The notes: generated by a model from the letters alone, not told the origin. DNA of 64,000 bases from Cyathus striatus (GCA_025738555.1 JAOVFP010000010.1:4165501-4229500); one strand, 5' to 3'. Positions 26,268 to 37,795 are shown, counted from the stretch's first letter. Numbers and translations: made by a program.

Positions 26268-27618
26268 TGGGGGTGCACAATGCCCGCAAAGTGTGACTCA
26301 CATGATCTGTGACATCTGTCACGCATACCCCCAAATTCTACTGACCCACTGCTCTTGTTCCTCACTCAACACATTTTAGCTAGCTCTTTTGTGTCACGTC
26401 ATAATAAAAATACATTATCTATGGTTGTATGAAGTTTTTTTTTGTTAAAATGTGCCGGATATTGCTGGAGGCATCAAACCCCTGCCAAAAATCACATCAA
26501 TTAGGTACTAAAACTTCATCCTCTTATAACTTTTGAACGAGAACACTTCAGAACATATATAATAGAGCAAAAGTGCACTATTTTACGATGCCTACAATTC
26601 CTACTGACCGGATTTTTAATTAAGGTGCTGTAACATATTAATATGGCAGGTATTGGTGCATTATCTCATACTTACAATCATGATATAAAAATTCTGGTCA
26701 GTAGCAATTATTCGCATCGATAAATAGTACAAAATTGCTCTATAAATCATATACATACGATGCGATTCCATAAAGTTATAAGGTATAAGTTCTCGCTCCC
26801 ATAGCTCAGAGGCACAGCCACAGGTTAGACTTCAAACAACACCATGCATGATCGATTGCTCAACTCAAATATTCCATTATCATGTATATATGAGCTACAC
26901 ATTAAGTACAGTTTATAATAGATCATTTGTATAGGTTGTAAAGGTTTTTGTGCATGTAATAATGTTTAATTGGCCAAACTCCTATTAACTATATAGCTGT
27001 GATTTTCATTCTTTAATAACTTTTGAAGGAGTAAACATAAGACCATGGTTTATAGAGAGAAATTACACTAAATTTTTGTGCCAATAATCATATCAAGCTA
27101 GATTTTTGATTCTGCAACTGTAACATGTAATTTGGGTGTGTATAACAATGGGTTCCCATACGTACAGGACTTTTAATAAAATTCTGTATAGATAAAATTA
27201 TTTACACAATATAATAGTGCAATTTTGCTCTATAAACTATAGCAATACAATGTGATCTCAGAAAGATATTTGAGAAACAAGTTCTGAAACCAACAACATA
27301 AGGCACAGCCACCAGCAGAACCTATTTCGGAAGATCGCCTGATTGATTGATATAAGTTGTCACAATGTCACAGCTGTCACCATGTTTTAACCAGTATTTA
27401 TAAGAGAATATAGGAATTTATACATATTACACTACTTAAATAACATATTTACGACATCTAGCATAACATTAGTTAAAGTAGGAGTGAAAAGAGCAAAGAA
27501 AAGTATGAAGAAACATCCAGGAAATGTGAAGAACAGAACTGGGTCAAGATTTGTGACACTTTTGGTCACGCGGTGTGACCGTCATGTCACCAGCCATGTG
27601 AGAGCGTTGTGCACCCCC
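26268..27618. mobile_element. 1.35 kb non-coding TIR element in Ty3-2 integrase
   Basis: TIR TGGGGGTGCACAA at the left and its complement at the right (last base not repeated), with exact 8-bp TSD ATTATGAC (26260-26267 and 27619-27626). Removal restores the integrase frame. The interior is AT-rich and made of two diverged copies of a unit of roughly 0.5 kb (compare ATAACTTTTGAA at about 26527 and 27017). Subterminal GTGAC/GTCAC motifs are frequent. No coding sequence. Confidence 0.85.
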
Positions 27619-28812
27619 ATTATGACCGAAGACCGAAACCTCCAATTAATCCTATCCCCACACCCGAAACAACCCAACCATTCTCACAAGTCTCTATAGA
27701 TTTTATTACTGATTTACCTAAATCCGAGGGATTTGATGCAATCATGGTCATGGTTGACCATGGATCTACTAAGGAGGTAATTTTCGAACCTTGCATCATG
27801 AAGGGTCTTAATGCGGAAAGAACAGCAACCCTTATCCGAAAAACACTCTACAGACAATACAGCCACCCCAATTCCATCATCTCTGACTGAGACACACAAT
27901 TTGTAGCAGAAGTATTCCAAGCAATACTTCACTTCCACAAAATCAAATGGAAAGAATCCACTGCCTATCATCCCCAAACTGATGGACAAACAGAATGAAT
28001 GAACCAAGAAATCGAAACTTACCTTCAATGCTTCTGTAGTGCTAGACAACATGAATGGGCAAACCACATCCCAGAAGCAGAAATCTCATGAAATGCTCAA
28101 GTAAATTTTGTCACTCAACAATCCCCATTCTATTTACTGCATGGATACGAACCTATCATCACTCCCACAGTGAGAGATACCACCTATGTTAAAGAAGCAG
28201 AGATCAGAATAGATGATATGGCCGAAGCCAGAAAAGAATCACAAGCTCTCATCCAGATTGCTCAACAAAAGACTAGAGAGGCACAAAAACAAGGATTTAC
28301 AAAATATGAAGTTGGAGATATGGTATGGCTCGACACAAAAAACCTGTCCATATCCTACCCTTCCAGAAAAATGGCACCATGACAAGAAGGACCTTTTAAA
28401 ATCATCGAGAAATTAGCACCTTATACATACAAATTGGAACTCCCTGAACAGTGGACCATTCACCCTGTCTTTAACACTGTTCTTCTCATGCCATACATCA
28501 AAACCTCTGTCCATGGGAAAAACTTCCTAGAACCCCCTCCGGATCTTGTTGAAGCCGAACCAGAGTGGGAAATCAAAGCTATTGTTGGTCACAAGATACC
28601 AAAAAAATGAAAGAACCAATGCACAGAACCAGTCCCACAGTACAGAATACGATGGAAAGGATATTCTTCAGTGAAGGACAAATGGGTACACAAAGAATAT
28701 CTAAGTAATGCTCAAGAACTATTAGAAGACTATAAGAAGAAGGCTGGTTTAAACTAAATCGATAGTTTACTACAAACTACCAACAATTAACCAGTCATAT
28801 CAAACTTTCACA

Positions 28813-30071
28813 ATGTCTTCTAACAACAGCTCTTCCCCCACTAGATCTCTTCCTTCCACCTCCAACCCTTGTTCAGTTATCATTCATTCGACCAAACCCC
28901 TCATTCTCCCCACTGTCATCACCAACATCAACTCCTGACATGACAACTACGTATGACCTATTGCACCAGTAGAATTGGTCAACGAGTACCGTACCACCCT
29001 CTCCAACATACCTGAAGAACAGGTAGCCGCCACTTGTCACTTCCTAGGCAATCTGACCAATGGAAACGCTCTTGTTGCACTCTTTGATTCCTTCAGGGAA
29101 TCTTTCGAAGCTGAAAGAGCCAGCAGAAGGGCACAATTCCATGCCATTCAAAGCATGTTCGACACAGGATTACACCATTTTATAGAAGTAGCACAGGTTG
29201 AAGAAACAATGGGTACCCCTAATCACTCTCCCTCGCCTTCTACAGCACTAATCCTTCGAAGCAACCCCACTGGAAATACAGGAAATGAGGGAACCAAGAA
29301 TGATAAGCCTGACCAGGGGCTTGGAATCAGCTCTATTGGAGGCAGTTACTACCTCCATCCAAAATCTCAATCTCTCCGTGAACACACCACTGCCAAACAG
29401 TTCCACAACATCCGACGCAGACACCCCACCTCGACCGGCAACCTCTTGGCGCCCTATCTCACCACCACCAATGATACTTTACCCATCAAGTGCTCTCCCG
29501 ACCCGGGAACCATCCCTTCACCCTTCACACAGGAATGTATCCCCCTTCTGACTCGTCAATGTTGCTATGTCTGCAACAGCTCTGACCACGCTAAGAAGAA
29601 CTGTCTGAAATATACGTGCAACCAATGTTTTGTGATGCCCCCGGGCACACCACTCCCCACTGTCCGAAGCACTTAGCCCCTAGATGACCCTCTGGTAGAC
29701 CACCACAACAACCCCTCACCACTCTATTCTCCACCGAGACAGAGTGCATGGAAGACGATCCCTCCTCTGACCCCAAATCATGTGGAAAGAACCACTGCAC
29801 CACTCACTTCCAGGGGAACTGTTACACAGAATGATGCAACAAGGGGGTGGTGAAGAATGCGAGGAGTTTCAGATCAGCAAGACAGGAATGGGAGGCGAGG
29901 GACAGGACAGAGAGGGAGAGGGGTAGACAGGTCAACAACGAGAAATTTTACCACTGTGGGATCCGACCCAATGGACGGTCCAGGGACCAGGCCTGGGAGG
30001 AACACCTCCAGAGGGAGGATCAGGACCACTATGACACGATCAGAGACTTCGATCCAGGCTACGGATGTTAA
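28813..30071 (+). pseudogene. Ty3-2 third ORF with zinc knuckles, downstream of pol
   Basis: Starts MSSNNSSSPTRSLPSTS and runs in one frame to about 29640, with TGA codons at about 28939 and 28954. It has a coiled, Glu/Arg-rich segment (FDSFRESFEAERASRRAQF) and a CCHC knuckle CYVCNSSDHAKKNC; a second, CNQC...APGHTTPHC, spans a frameshift near 29630. The frame continues to DFDPGYGC and TAA 30069-30071. Extra ORFs with CCHC knuckles after integrase are known in some fungal Ty3 elements; the role (nucleic-acid binding) is inferred. Confidence 0.65.
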
Positions 30072-30110
30072 TGAAGTTCAGGTGACCTTCATTCTTTAAA
30101 TTGGAGGTAA

Positions 30111-31050
30111 TGTTACGATTTTCTTTACTTTCACTCTATTTACATTTGATTTCTCTACATACTGATGGCTTGTTTAGTATCACCACTGATACCAAACATG
30201 AGACTTCTTACTTACATGATTGTCATTCCTTTCTGACTCATCTCGAGTCATTTTACCTTACTTAGTTCACCTTTCTTTCTTTCTACTGTGCCGCAGTAAT
30301 ATGCAGTTGATGCATTGCATCTTGACTCATTTAGTTAAAACCTTAATTATTATTAGTACGAACTTGTTTGTATTTAAACAGTAGTAACCTGGGCTATAGA
30401 GCTCAAGCTTCAGCTTAAATCAAACTAGCTTTACTTTGATATCATTCACTTCACTCGTACTTAAGTCTAAACAACTTAAGAGCTTGTGAATAGAGACTAT
30501 GGTGCAAGTCACTTAGTCACCACAACTTTTGTACAAGAAAAAGTCACCTGATATTTCTCATGCAAAATAACCCCATTTTCTTATTCCTCTTGTAAAAATG
30601 CTTGTTTTGATGAACTGAATAATTCTACTAAACAGTTTGTCAAAATTCCCAAAACTGAGTGAGTTATATTTTTTATGCATTCCATATTTTGCCAAATTAC
30701 CATATCGGGAAGGTAGTTACTATAAATAGACATGTTTAATCATCACTCTTATGCTTCAAATTTGTGAAGGAAGCTATGAAAGCACTACATTTCACCTTAC
30801 AATCTACTTTTTTGATAAAGTATCAATATTATCAGATATAATATACTGTTAAACCTTCAAAAAGTTGAAGAAAATTTGCCCAAAAATTTCAAAATTTTTG
30901 TGGACCAATTTTGCCACTATACAAAACTAGTGGTGACTAAGTGATCTGCACCATAGAACTCGATACTGGCTTACTTGTTCTTTGAACTTGTAAATCACGT
31001 GACTATCGGACTTGTATGATAAACGTCTCAACCAGAACTTTATTGTAACA
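30111..31050 (+). repeat. 3' LTR of Ty3-2, enlarged by a MITE
   Basis: 940 bp. Without 30500-30953 and one TA it is exactly as long as the 5' LTR (484 bp). Confidence 0.93.
30500..30953. mobile_element. Tc1/mariner-type MITE in the Ty3-2 3' LTR
   Basis: 454 bp, 24-bp TIRs differing at two positions (each end CACTTAGTCACCAC after TGGTGCA..), TA duplicated on both sides (30498-30499 and 30954-30955). The 5' LTR shows the empty site. AT-rich, non-coding. Among the most deeply nested elements (level 7 from the copia). Confidence 0.93.
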
Positions 31051-32443
31051 GTACCCAGAACCCATCAGGTTTTCCATCAGGTATCCCAGATACTTAGTTT
31101 CTCTTATGACGGCCTCACCACATCATTATACCATTACTCCTCTCTTCCATTCTCACTTGTACATTTCATTATGGTCAATGTAGTTTAGTTTCTTATTCTT
31201 CATTCTGAGCATGTCATTTGTGCCACTACTCCTCTTTGCCCAGTCTTTATTTCATTTGCTTACACTTAGCATTCTGTCTCTGGATTTGTACCTATGTCTT
31301 ACTAGTACATTTAAATAGCCTTCCAAATGTACTAGGTAGTCTTCAGTATTCATATCATCTTCATACACTTCTTTCTACTTCTAAGTTCCAAAACCTGCTC
31401 TGAGTTTACCTTCGGGTTTCTCTCCCGCTACCTAGTGTAGTGGCAAAGCCTTGTCTTATACTCTGGAATGTTTCCTTTGTCTTATATTGTCTTCCACAAA
31501 ATACAAACCATTCCCTGGGGATATCCAGGTGGCACAGCACACAAGCTGAAGCCATGGTTCTTTCCACACTCCTGCTCTATATTTTCATACCCATACTCAC
31601 TTTGGGTTTCCATTATAGTTCTCCCATGCCCTCCAGGTGTCTTCACATTCATTTCCCAGTAGGAAGGGAATTGGTATGTAATATCATTACCAAATTCAAT
31701 TACAATGACACTATACACAGAGCAACAGGATACACACCTTTTTATTTAATGTATAGACATCACCTGTATACTGGAATAAGACCAAATGGAACCTCAAGAA
31801 CTATTGGAGTTGATGAATTTATTACAACAATAACAAAAGCTAGGGAAAATGCAAAAGTGGCACTTACTCTATCAAACAAAGCAATGAAATGAGAATATGA
31901 TAGAAACCAAAATGAATCACCTGAGTATAAACCTGGAGATCTTGTTTATATTGAAGGAATAAATATTAACTCCAATAGACTGATTGCAAAATTAGATGAT
32001 AAACAATACAGACCCTTTAAAGTAATAAAGAAAGTCAGATTAGCCTCATATGAAATACAATTACCAAAAACCTGGAACTGAAAACATCCAACATTCAATA
32101 CACAGCTTCTTATGAAATATATTCCTCCTCAATACAAATTGCAACAGAAACCAAAACCCCCACCTGCTATTATTGTAGATGATCAGGAACAATATGAAGT
32201 AGAAGCTATTTTAGCATGGAAGTTAAATTGGAAAAAGGTTTTATACAAAATTAAATGGAAAGGCTATTCTTATGATCACTGTACTTGGGAACTGATTAGC
32301 TCTTTATTGAAAGCTAAGAGTCTATTGAATAAATTTCATTGGGAAAATCCAGAAGCTCTAAACATATAAATAAGGGATGATTCCATTCAATAAATTATCC
32401 AAAATATGCTTTCCAACAATATCACCCTTCTCATTTACATTAT

Positions 32444-33059
32444 TGTAATCTTCATCCTCTGTTCTATTCCACTAGGGACAAGAACTCCAGAGTTGATATT
32501 CTAAGAAGCAAAGTAACTTGCACATGTTAGTAAGGTGCATGGAGGTAGTGAATGAGTATGGGAGTAGTGGAATGTTAGCTTCAACTTGTGTGTTGCACCC
32601 CTTGGACTTCCAGTTCCATATTTAGAAGAAAGCAGAGTAATTGACAAAATAGTGGAGTTGGCTCAAGGCCCAAGTGGGAGAAGGGTGTAAATGTAGTTGA
32701 TTTGAAACTGAAGTCTATCTACATTACAGGAGTAGTTTATATACTAAAGTACTTTGTCTGAATGTGTACAGAGTAATGCCCATAGGTATGTGGCATCCTA
32801 GGGATAAGTAAACTCCATAGAATGTAGACTGTAGTAAAACTAGTAGTATGCCTCTAGATTATAGCCATAGGAGAAATGGCCATGGCCAGGGAATGAGGTA
32901 GTAATATTAAAGGGAAGGAACAAGTAAACAGTTACAAGTAAACATTAGTAAGGAAGAGTTCAATATATAATAAGTATACATAGTCCAGAGGAAATGTACT
33001 AAAAGCGGAGTAAACCTGGAGTTGACTCCAATGGTTCAGGGATTGTCATGGATATGACA
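32444..33059 (+). repeat. Solo LTR between Ty3-1 pol and its 3' LTR
   Basis: About 616 bp, TGTAATC..ATATGACA, clearly related to the solo LTR at 33578-34227 (both have a TTCAxCTT..CCAGTTCCATATTT-like stretch). A CATTA-like duplication flanks it but the left edge is uncertain by one or two bases. Confidence 0.65.
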
Positions 33060-33166
33060 CATTATATCCCTCAAATTATTCTTTGAATACATGAACATCA
33101 CCAACCACAACATCAAGAAGAATCAATTGAAATGTTGTGAGGACACAACCTTTAAAAGGGGGGTAA

Positions 33167-33542
33167 TATTAGGATTTCGTTCATTATCTAATCTTTTATC
33201 TAATCAATATCTTATCTAGATCATGTGACTAGTCACATGACACACAATGCGGACACCATGCATATCAACATACATTACTCATTATTACTGTGGGCACAGT
33301 TGCACAGTTCAGCCATATGTATAACATAAGTTCTTAATGTAGAAGCACAGTTACATGCACTGTAGTGCAAGTAGTATTACATGCAATTCCCTCATGGTAC
33401 ATTTCTATAAATATGGTCTTTCTAGTTAGTAGTTCACTATTCTTGTGCTAGTTTATTCCAGACAAGCAATAAGAATTATACTTCTTTCCATATTCAAGTG
33501 TTTAAGTTTGACTTTGAGTGTTTAGCTTGTCTGTTGCTAACA
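33167..33542 (+). repeat. 3' LTR of Ty3-1
   Basis: 376 bp; begins TATTAGG (TG changed to TA) and ends CTAACA next to TSD ACAGT. Confidence 0.92.
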
Positions 33543-33577
33543 ACAGTGTACCCTGGGGGTCCAGGATAGGGTACAGG

Positions 33578-34227
33578 TGTCACGACCATGCCCCTAGCCT
33601 GACTTGGCGGCAGAGTACGAGAGAGTGACTGCAGAGAACGAGGGGTGAGTACAAGATGAAAGTGGAGAATGAGAACTCAGGGGATAGGACTTTGGCTTCA
33701 GCTTATGTGCTGTGCCCCTGGGATTCCTGGTTCTGTATTTTGGAGTAAGGGCAAGCCCTTCGGAGAAGACGAGAGATGAGAAGACGAGAGGTGTAACTCA
33801 AGTCAGACTGAGGGGTGAGGACATAGTTCAATACGAAACTAAAGTCTAAGTACAAATCAAGTGCTACTTAAATACTAGAGACTCGGAGTAAGTAAAGGCC
33901 AGCAGAGAAGTACAGTCAGGGTAGGCATACATAGAATGAAGACTAAAACTAATTAAACATAATAAAACATGTCGGAGAAGTGAGTGTGTATGGCGGTGTA
34001 AAGTAAAACTGATAGTGGCACACTTAAGAATGATAAGTGACTCACTATGAGATGTATACTACATTACTGAGGGGATAGCTCAGTAGGATGGAAGAAAGGA
34101 AGCGAGAGTAATCTATGTACAGTAATTGATATGTAATATTAAGAGCATAATCAAAGTCTGGAGTAAACAAAGGGAAAGGTGGAGTAAGAGCTTAGGGGTC
34201 TGGAGGTAGGCGATACAGGATATGACA
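33578..34227 (+). repeat. Solo LTR in the hAT element
   Basis: 650 bp, TGTCACGACC..ATATGACA, with exact TSD ACAGG (33573-33577 and 34228-34232). Confidence 0.88.
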
Positions 34228-35039
34228 ACAGGAGGAGTAGGGGTAAGGGTCCAGATTTTTCAGGATCAGAAATACCCCTACCCCTGGAAAGGGTCCAGGG
34301 GTATTATGGATGTAAATAGTGAAAATACTAAATGAATATGTTCCACTACTGCAACATGTTTGAAACCCTGATTTACCAAAATAATTGGTCTGTACTTAGC
34401 AACAGAGGCTATTTAGTGTGTGAAACCCCTCAACATTAGCAACATTAGTGACTGGTGACCCTAAGTCTTGAGACTTTTGTGGAAAATATATATCTTTCAT
34501 GCCTTTTGCTTAGAAACAAGCCCCCTGTTATACATGACTAGATGCTGTTTTAGCAACAAAACAAGGGCATCATTAAATGTGATAGTTTCTTTTATACATG
34601 TAACTACAATAAGTATGAGATGTAAGCCATGGCCCATAAATAATACATATATCAACAAGTGTACTTGTCAAGTACTAATGCAATGTTGTAAAATTATTCC
34701 ATCTGTGAACCTTGCTTCTTGCTTAACTGGCAAGATGAATTCAAATCCATTCTCTTTCTCTGAATAACTGAGATATAATTCATACTACAACATTAACTTT
34801 AGAAGTATACTGTGAATAATGGAAAGACCATTCTGTATTGATAATTATAAATTATACATCAGTGATCATTTAGTATGTACCCCTCACCTAAAACCCTGGG
34901 AGTACAGGTAAGGGTCTGGACCCCTTGAACCCTTCACAAATACCCCTACCCTCACTGAGGGTAGGGGTATTTGGAGGGTAGGGGTAAGGGTACAAACCAA
35001 AATACCCTGGGGTTACCCCTGCTCATCACTAATCTAGTA

Positions 35040-35978
35040 TGATATGTAGTATTATATAGAACTACTAAATTTAATAGTTGAAACTTGTACATAGTTGGTT
35101 ATACCCACAAATCTGCTACATATTACTTAAAGTTCAACACTCTGCTCCATTACAGTACTCTGCTCTTCCCCCCTCCCCCCTGACATTCCTTTTTTGGACA
35201 TTTGATCTCATGGTTTATGATCACATGTATGAGAACATGCCTAGTTGAACACATCAATGAATGTTGTCCACCTCTCTTCCCCATCTCTCTTCCCTGCCTC
35301 TCCTCTTTGCCTTTCCTCCCAGCCTCTCCTCTCCTCCCCACTGCTTTCCCCCTTTGTCACATGAATAAAGAAGATTTAGTGGGGGCACAGCACCATCTAC
35401 TGTGCAATATGGCCCAGTCCCCCCATAACCCCCACCAATAGCACATTGGCAAGCCACAAGGGACCAGCAATGCACCAAGCCCAACAAAAACAAAGGAAGA
35501 CTGAAACAGTATAAGGGTGGAAGGGAGCAGTGGGAAAAGGTAATGGGTGGTGCAAGTTGGAGTGGCACTGGATGAGTTGGGCACTCTCCATTGTTGTTGA
35601 ATAACAATCACTACATGTCATCCTTTCTTCTCAGACTGCTTATTGATCTTCATCATCATGCAGGATATGTATGGGACCTGGCTCATAAAAGTGTGCATGC
35701 ATCTGGATACATGAAGAAGCATTGGGCTCTGCATACAAAAGTGATGCTGGCTTTCTTCTCCCACACTCTCACACCCATTGGACATTCTCAGTACTTCCCC
35801 CCTTCTATATTTCTACTTTTCTCCTCCTCTTCCTTCATTTTAATCACACTAATCCTGTCCAGCAGTACTGTACCTCTATGTCCCCACACTCCAAGAGCAA
35901 AACTATATGGAGATTTCAAGCATGAAATAGCCCAGCTCATGACACAACATCATAAGTTGATGTGCTATTAGCTGGCAC
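35040..35978. other. Unassigned part of the 15584-37795 element
   Basis: Pyrimidine-rich stretch at 35160-35350 and short open frames on both strands (for example 35591-35971 +), none with a recognised domain. Probably old transposon debris. Confidence 0.4.
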
Positions 35979-36021
35979 TAGTGGTGTCATGGTCTGGTTC
36001 TGTCTGGTTCAGAGGCTCTTT

Positions 36022-36550
36022 TGTTACAGTTTTTCTTTATTTTCTTTTGCTTACAATTAGTTTACTTTGACATGTTTGGCACAACCATTGATGCCAAACA
36101 CCTTTACTTTTACACAGCTTTATTTATACTTTTGACTCATAATGACTATGTGTAAGTCATTACTTATTTATACTTACTTTTCTCATACTTTTATTTCTTA
36201 TGACTCATGTCAAGTCACTGTACTATATTTACTTTATTTTTCACACTTCTTTACTGTGCCTTATTAATGCACAGTATTCACATACTTTCTTTGACTCATA
36301 GTATACTATTATTAGTATGAACTAGTTTGTATTTAAACAGTAGGAACTTGGGCTGTAAAGCTCAAGCTTCAGCTTAAAGAATACTACTTGATTCTTACTC
36401 GACTTTGAATACTTAAGTTTTCAACTTAAGCTTCTTGTCTTGTAATGAGAACTACTTCGAAACTGATTTAACTTGTTCTTCAGATCAGTTAAGTCATGTG
36501 ACTTTTGGACTTGTATGATTTACAAGACTTTGGTCAACTAAATTATAACA
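36022..36550 (+). repeat. Solo LTR in the truncated hAT copy
   Basis: 529 bp, TGTTACAG..ATAACA, exact TSD TCTTT (36017-36021 and 36551-36555). Related to the Ty3-2 LTR (shared CTCAAGCTTCAGCTTAAA and TTTGTATTTAAACAGTAG). Confidence 0.9.
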
Positions 36551-36586
36551 TCTTTTCTCTGAACCTTGAACCTAACTTCAGGTCTG

Positions 36587-37530
36587 GTTCAGGCATTTTT
36601 GCTGAACCTTGAACTGGACTTGAGGTTCAGGTTCAGTGAGGTCCAGTTCAGGTTTGAGATGAGTTTGAATGCCAAATGGAACCACAAATATATTTTTCAA
36701 TTTTTCTTACATATCTGTAATGTAGATAGCAGAAATTAGCTGATGCTCAAGGTAGTAATACTTATTTAACCTGTAATGTAACAACTACAAAAGAGCTACT
36801 GAAGTAATATAACTACATTGAAGAAGTATCAAGATCATTCATCTCTACAGCATTAAGCTCAGCAATAAGAGCATCGAGATACTCCTTAGATTGCTGTGCA
36901 GCCAAGATATGCCCATTATGATAGGCACTCTTGAGAACCTGAAGTGCACCAAAAATCTCACTCATAAGGCTGCCACATAGGGCTGTACACTGTACTGTAT
37001 ACAGTATATGGCTGTATACTTATGGACATGTGATGGTTACGGTTTGCCTGTAAACTGTACTGTATCAAAGATTTTTTTGAGCTCAACAGGACAGTACAAG
37101 CCATTTTATAGTTACAGGATGGATGTATATGGGTTACAGGTCATAGTTTCAATTTTTTTGTCCTCCTGTTGTTTACCAGCTGGAACATAAGTCTAACTTG
37201 ATTTTTACAGAGATATTGTAGCTGGAGAAGGTGTGTATCAGTTGCTTTGCAATAAGCAATAGCTCATGCATATGGATGAAAGCATCTCTCAAATAGTTGT
37301 AATTCAGTTGCACAGCATGAGGCATTCTCTTAGTCTCTGTGACCAGAGGTTTATGGTCATAGGCTTCAACTAAGGCATAATTGCTATTGCCACTGTATGC
37401 ACTGTGTACATACAGTACAGCATTCTTGTTCATAAATTGAGGAACAAGAATATGAGTGTGCACTTAAGCACCATGTGTAGCTGTCTGTGAAAAGCTGAGT
37501 AATTTGTGTAGTACAAATACCAATGAACTA
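36587..37530. repeat. Left arm of a near-identical inverted repeat of about 944 bp
   Basis: Pairs with 40037-40980 in inverse orientation; every stretch I compared was identical, including a 96-codon frame present in both arms (37173-37463 - and 40104-40394 +). Confidence 0.85.
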
Positions 37531-37795
37531 CACAGTGCTACAGTAGTGCTAAGGAAATCCTACAGGACCTGCTGTAATCCTGGATATTCTAAAGCTTCAA
37601 TAGCATACTGCCAAGCCTCCACAGTGTTGTATAGCACTCCATAACATGCTACCATGTCTCTGTAGTGCTTGATAGCATGTAGTGATAACTCTGTAGTACT
37701 ACATAAATGAACACCTTTGTTATGGTGCTATGGCATTATACAATACTCTGTAGCACTACTGTAGCACTGTGTAGTATAATTAGTACTTGCTGATG

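Larger units (their letters stand above)
23460..28757 (+). pseudogene. Ty3-2 pol: protease, RT, RNase H, integrase, chromodomain
   Basis: Protease ALIDSGAGGNFMS intact (about 23595-23635). RT: FFVGKKDMEDMRPCQDYRYL, FFGLCNSPATFMQM, then VYLDNILIF, where the second catalytic Asp of YxDD is Asn (AAT 24990-24992; GACGAT to GACAAT). RNase H follows (LVNALDYATGAVLKQ), then the integrase finger (YVAGCATCQQM), interrupted at 26268-27618 by a TIR element and restored in frame afterwards, the DDE core (TAYHPQTDGQTE) and a chromodomain (YRIRWKGYSSVKDKWV, 28640-28690). TGA codons at Arg positions include TTE*NYQIYDKEL, KYY*EPQ and IISD*DTQF. Stop TAA 28755-28757. Confidence 0.92.
21574..31050 (+). mobile_element. 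Ty3-2: chromodomain Ty3 retrotransposon with a third ORF
   Basis: Exact TSD GTACC (21569-21573 and 31051-31055). LTRs 21574-22057 (484 bp) and 30111-31050 (940 bp; equal to 484 + 456 because of a MITE and its TA). Order: gag, pol with chromodomain, ORF3 with zinc knuckles, purine-rich tract (AATTGGAGGTAA), LTR. It keeps more CpG than Ty3-1 but still has about a dozen TGA stops. The youngest retrotransposon in the nest. Confidence 0.94.
21448..31683 (+). repeat. Solo LTR in Ty3-1 pol, split by Ty3-2
   Basis: Starts TGTTACATC at 21448 and ends TATGTAATA at 31683, with TSD CCATT (21443-21447) against TCATT (31684-31688). Its own length is about 754 bp. Removing it joins KIA-I-TKFNYND in frame. 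Ty3-2 is inserted inside it at GTACC. Confidence 0.75.
18295..32369 (+). pseudogene. Ty3-1 pol: protease, RT, RNase H, integrase, chromodomain
   Basis: Protease near 18720 reads ALLDSRSTGT: the D-S-G motif has become D-S-R (AGA 18733-18735, from CGGA to CAGA). RT has FGLTNSPATFQMMMND and VYMDDILIF (about 19790-19820), then RNase H, the integrase zinc finger (H..C..C near 20880-20990), DDE core (SIDFIGPL; AYQPQTNGQVERVNQEIEQY) and, after the insertion, GYTPFYLMYRHHLYTG and a C-terminal chromodomain (YKIKWKGYSYDHCTWE, 32240-32300). The two parts are 18295-21442 and 31684-32369. Many in-frame TGA codons at Arg positions and one TAG at 20341. Confidence 0.9.
15918..33542 (+). mobile_element. Ty3-1: chromodomain Ty3 retrotransposon
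   Basis: LTRs of 376 bp at both ends and an exact TSD ACAGT (15913-15917 and 33543-33547). Gag 16790-18316, pol 18295-32369, polypurine tract AAAAGGGGGGTAA just before the 3' LTR. The pol gene is opened by a solo LTR (21448-31683) that itself holds Ty3-2. It carries well over a dozen in-frame TGA codons. Confidence 0.93.
15895..35031. mobile_element. Non-autonomous hAT element holding Ty3-1
   Basis: hAT-type TIR TAGTGATGAGCA.GGGTA at both ends and an exact 8-bp TSD ATCTAGTA (15887-15894 and 35032-35039). Its own DNA is about 0.8 kb: 15895-15917 plus 33548-33577 and 34233-35031. That part is built of GGGTA/TACCC repeats in both orientations (for example near 34240-34310 and 34880-35020). No coding sequence. 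Confidence 0.85.
35979..37530 (-). mobile_element. Truncated hAT copy, inverted duplicate of part of the 38223-41008 element
   Basis: Starts with hAT TIR TAGTGGTGTCATGGTC, as at the right end of 38223-41008, and repeats that element's right part in inverse orientation: the hAT C-terminal coding end (about 36970-36800) and the right 553 bp of the inner element. It stops at 37530 without a second TIR. A solo LTR sits inside at 36022-36550. Confidence 0.7.
15584..37795. mobile_element. TIR element in copia integrase, host of the deepest nest
   Basis: Ends CATCAGCAAGCAC at 15584 and its near complement GTACTTGCTGATG at 37783-37795; TA on both sides (15582-15583, 37796-37797). Removal restores the copia frame (KVL*NVAFNKN). 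About 1.5 kb is its own sequence: 15584-15894, 35032-35978 and 37531-37795. Its arms are rich in short repeats of the type TGTAGCAC/AGTACTATA. No transposase was recognised, so it is likely a non-autonomous element. The TSD length (2 bp) is not certain. Confidence 0.65.

Noticed and set aside
31440..31892. 150-codon open frame with an integrase-like end
   Set aside because: An artificial fusion of solo LTR sequence with the Ty3-1 integrase after 31684.
16790..32369. Alternative genetic code reading TGA as an amino acid
   Set aside because: TGA stands mostly for Arg (CGA) in dead elements only; actin, the L1-domain gene, the F-box gene and the KDZ genes have none. CpG decay explains it.
35150..35621. 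Several overlapping Pro/Ser/Leu-rich frames
   Set aside because: Overlapping frames on both strands in a C/T-rich tract with no domain; low-complexity artefacts.
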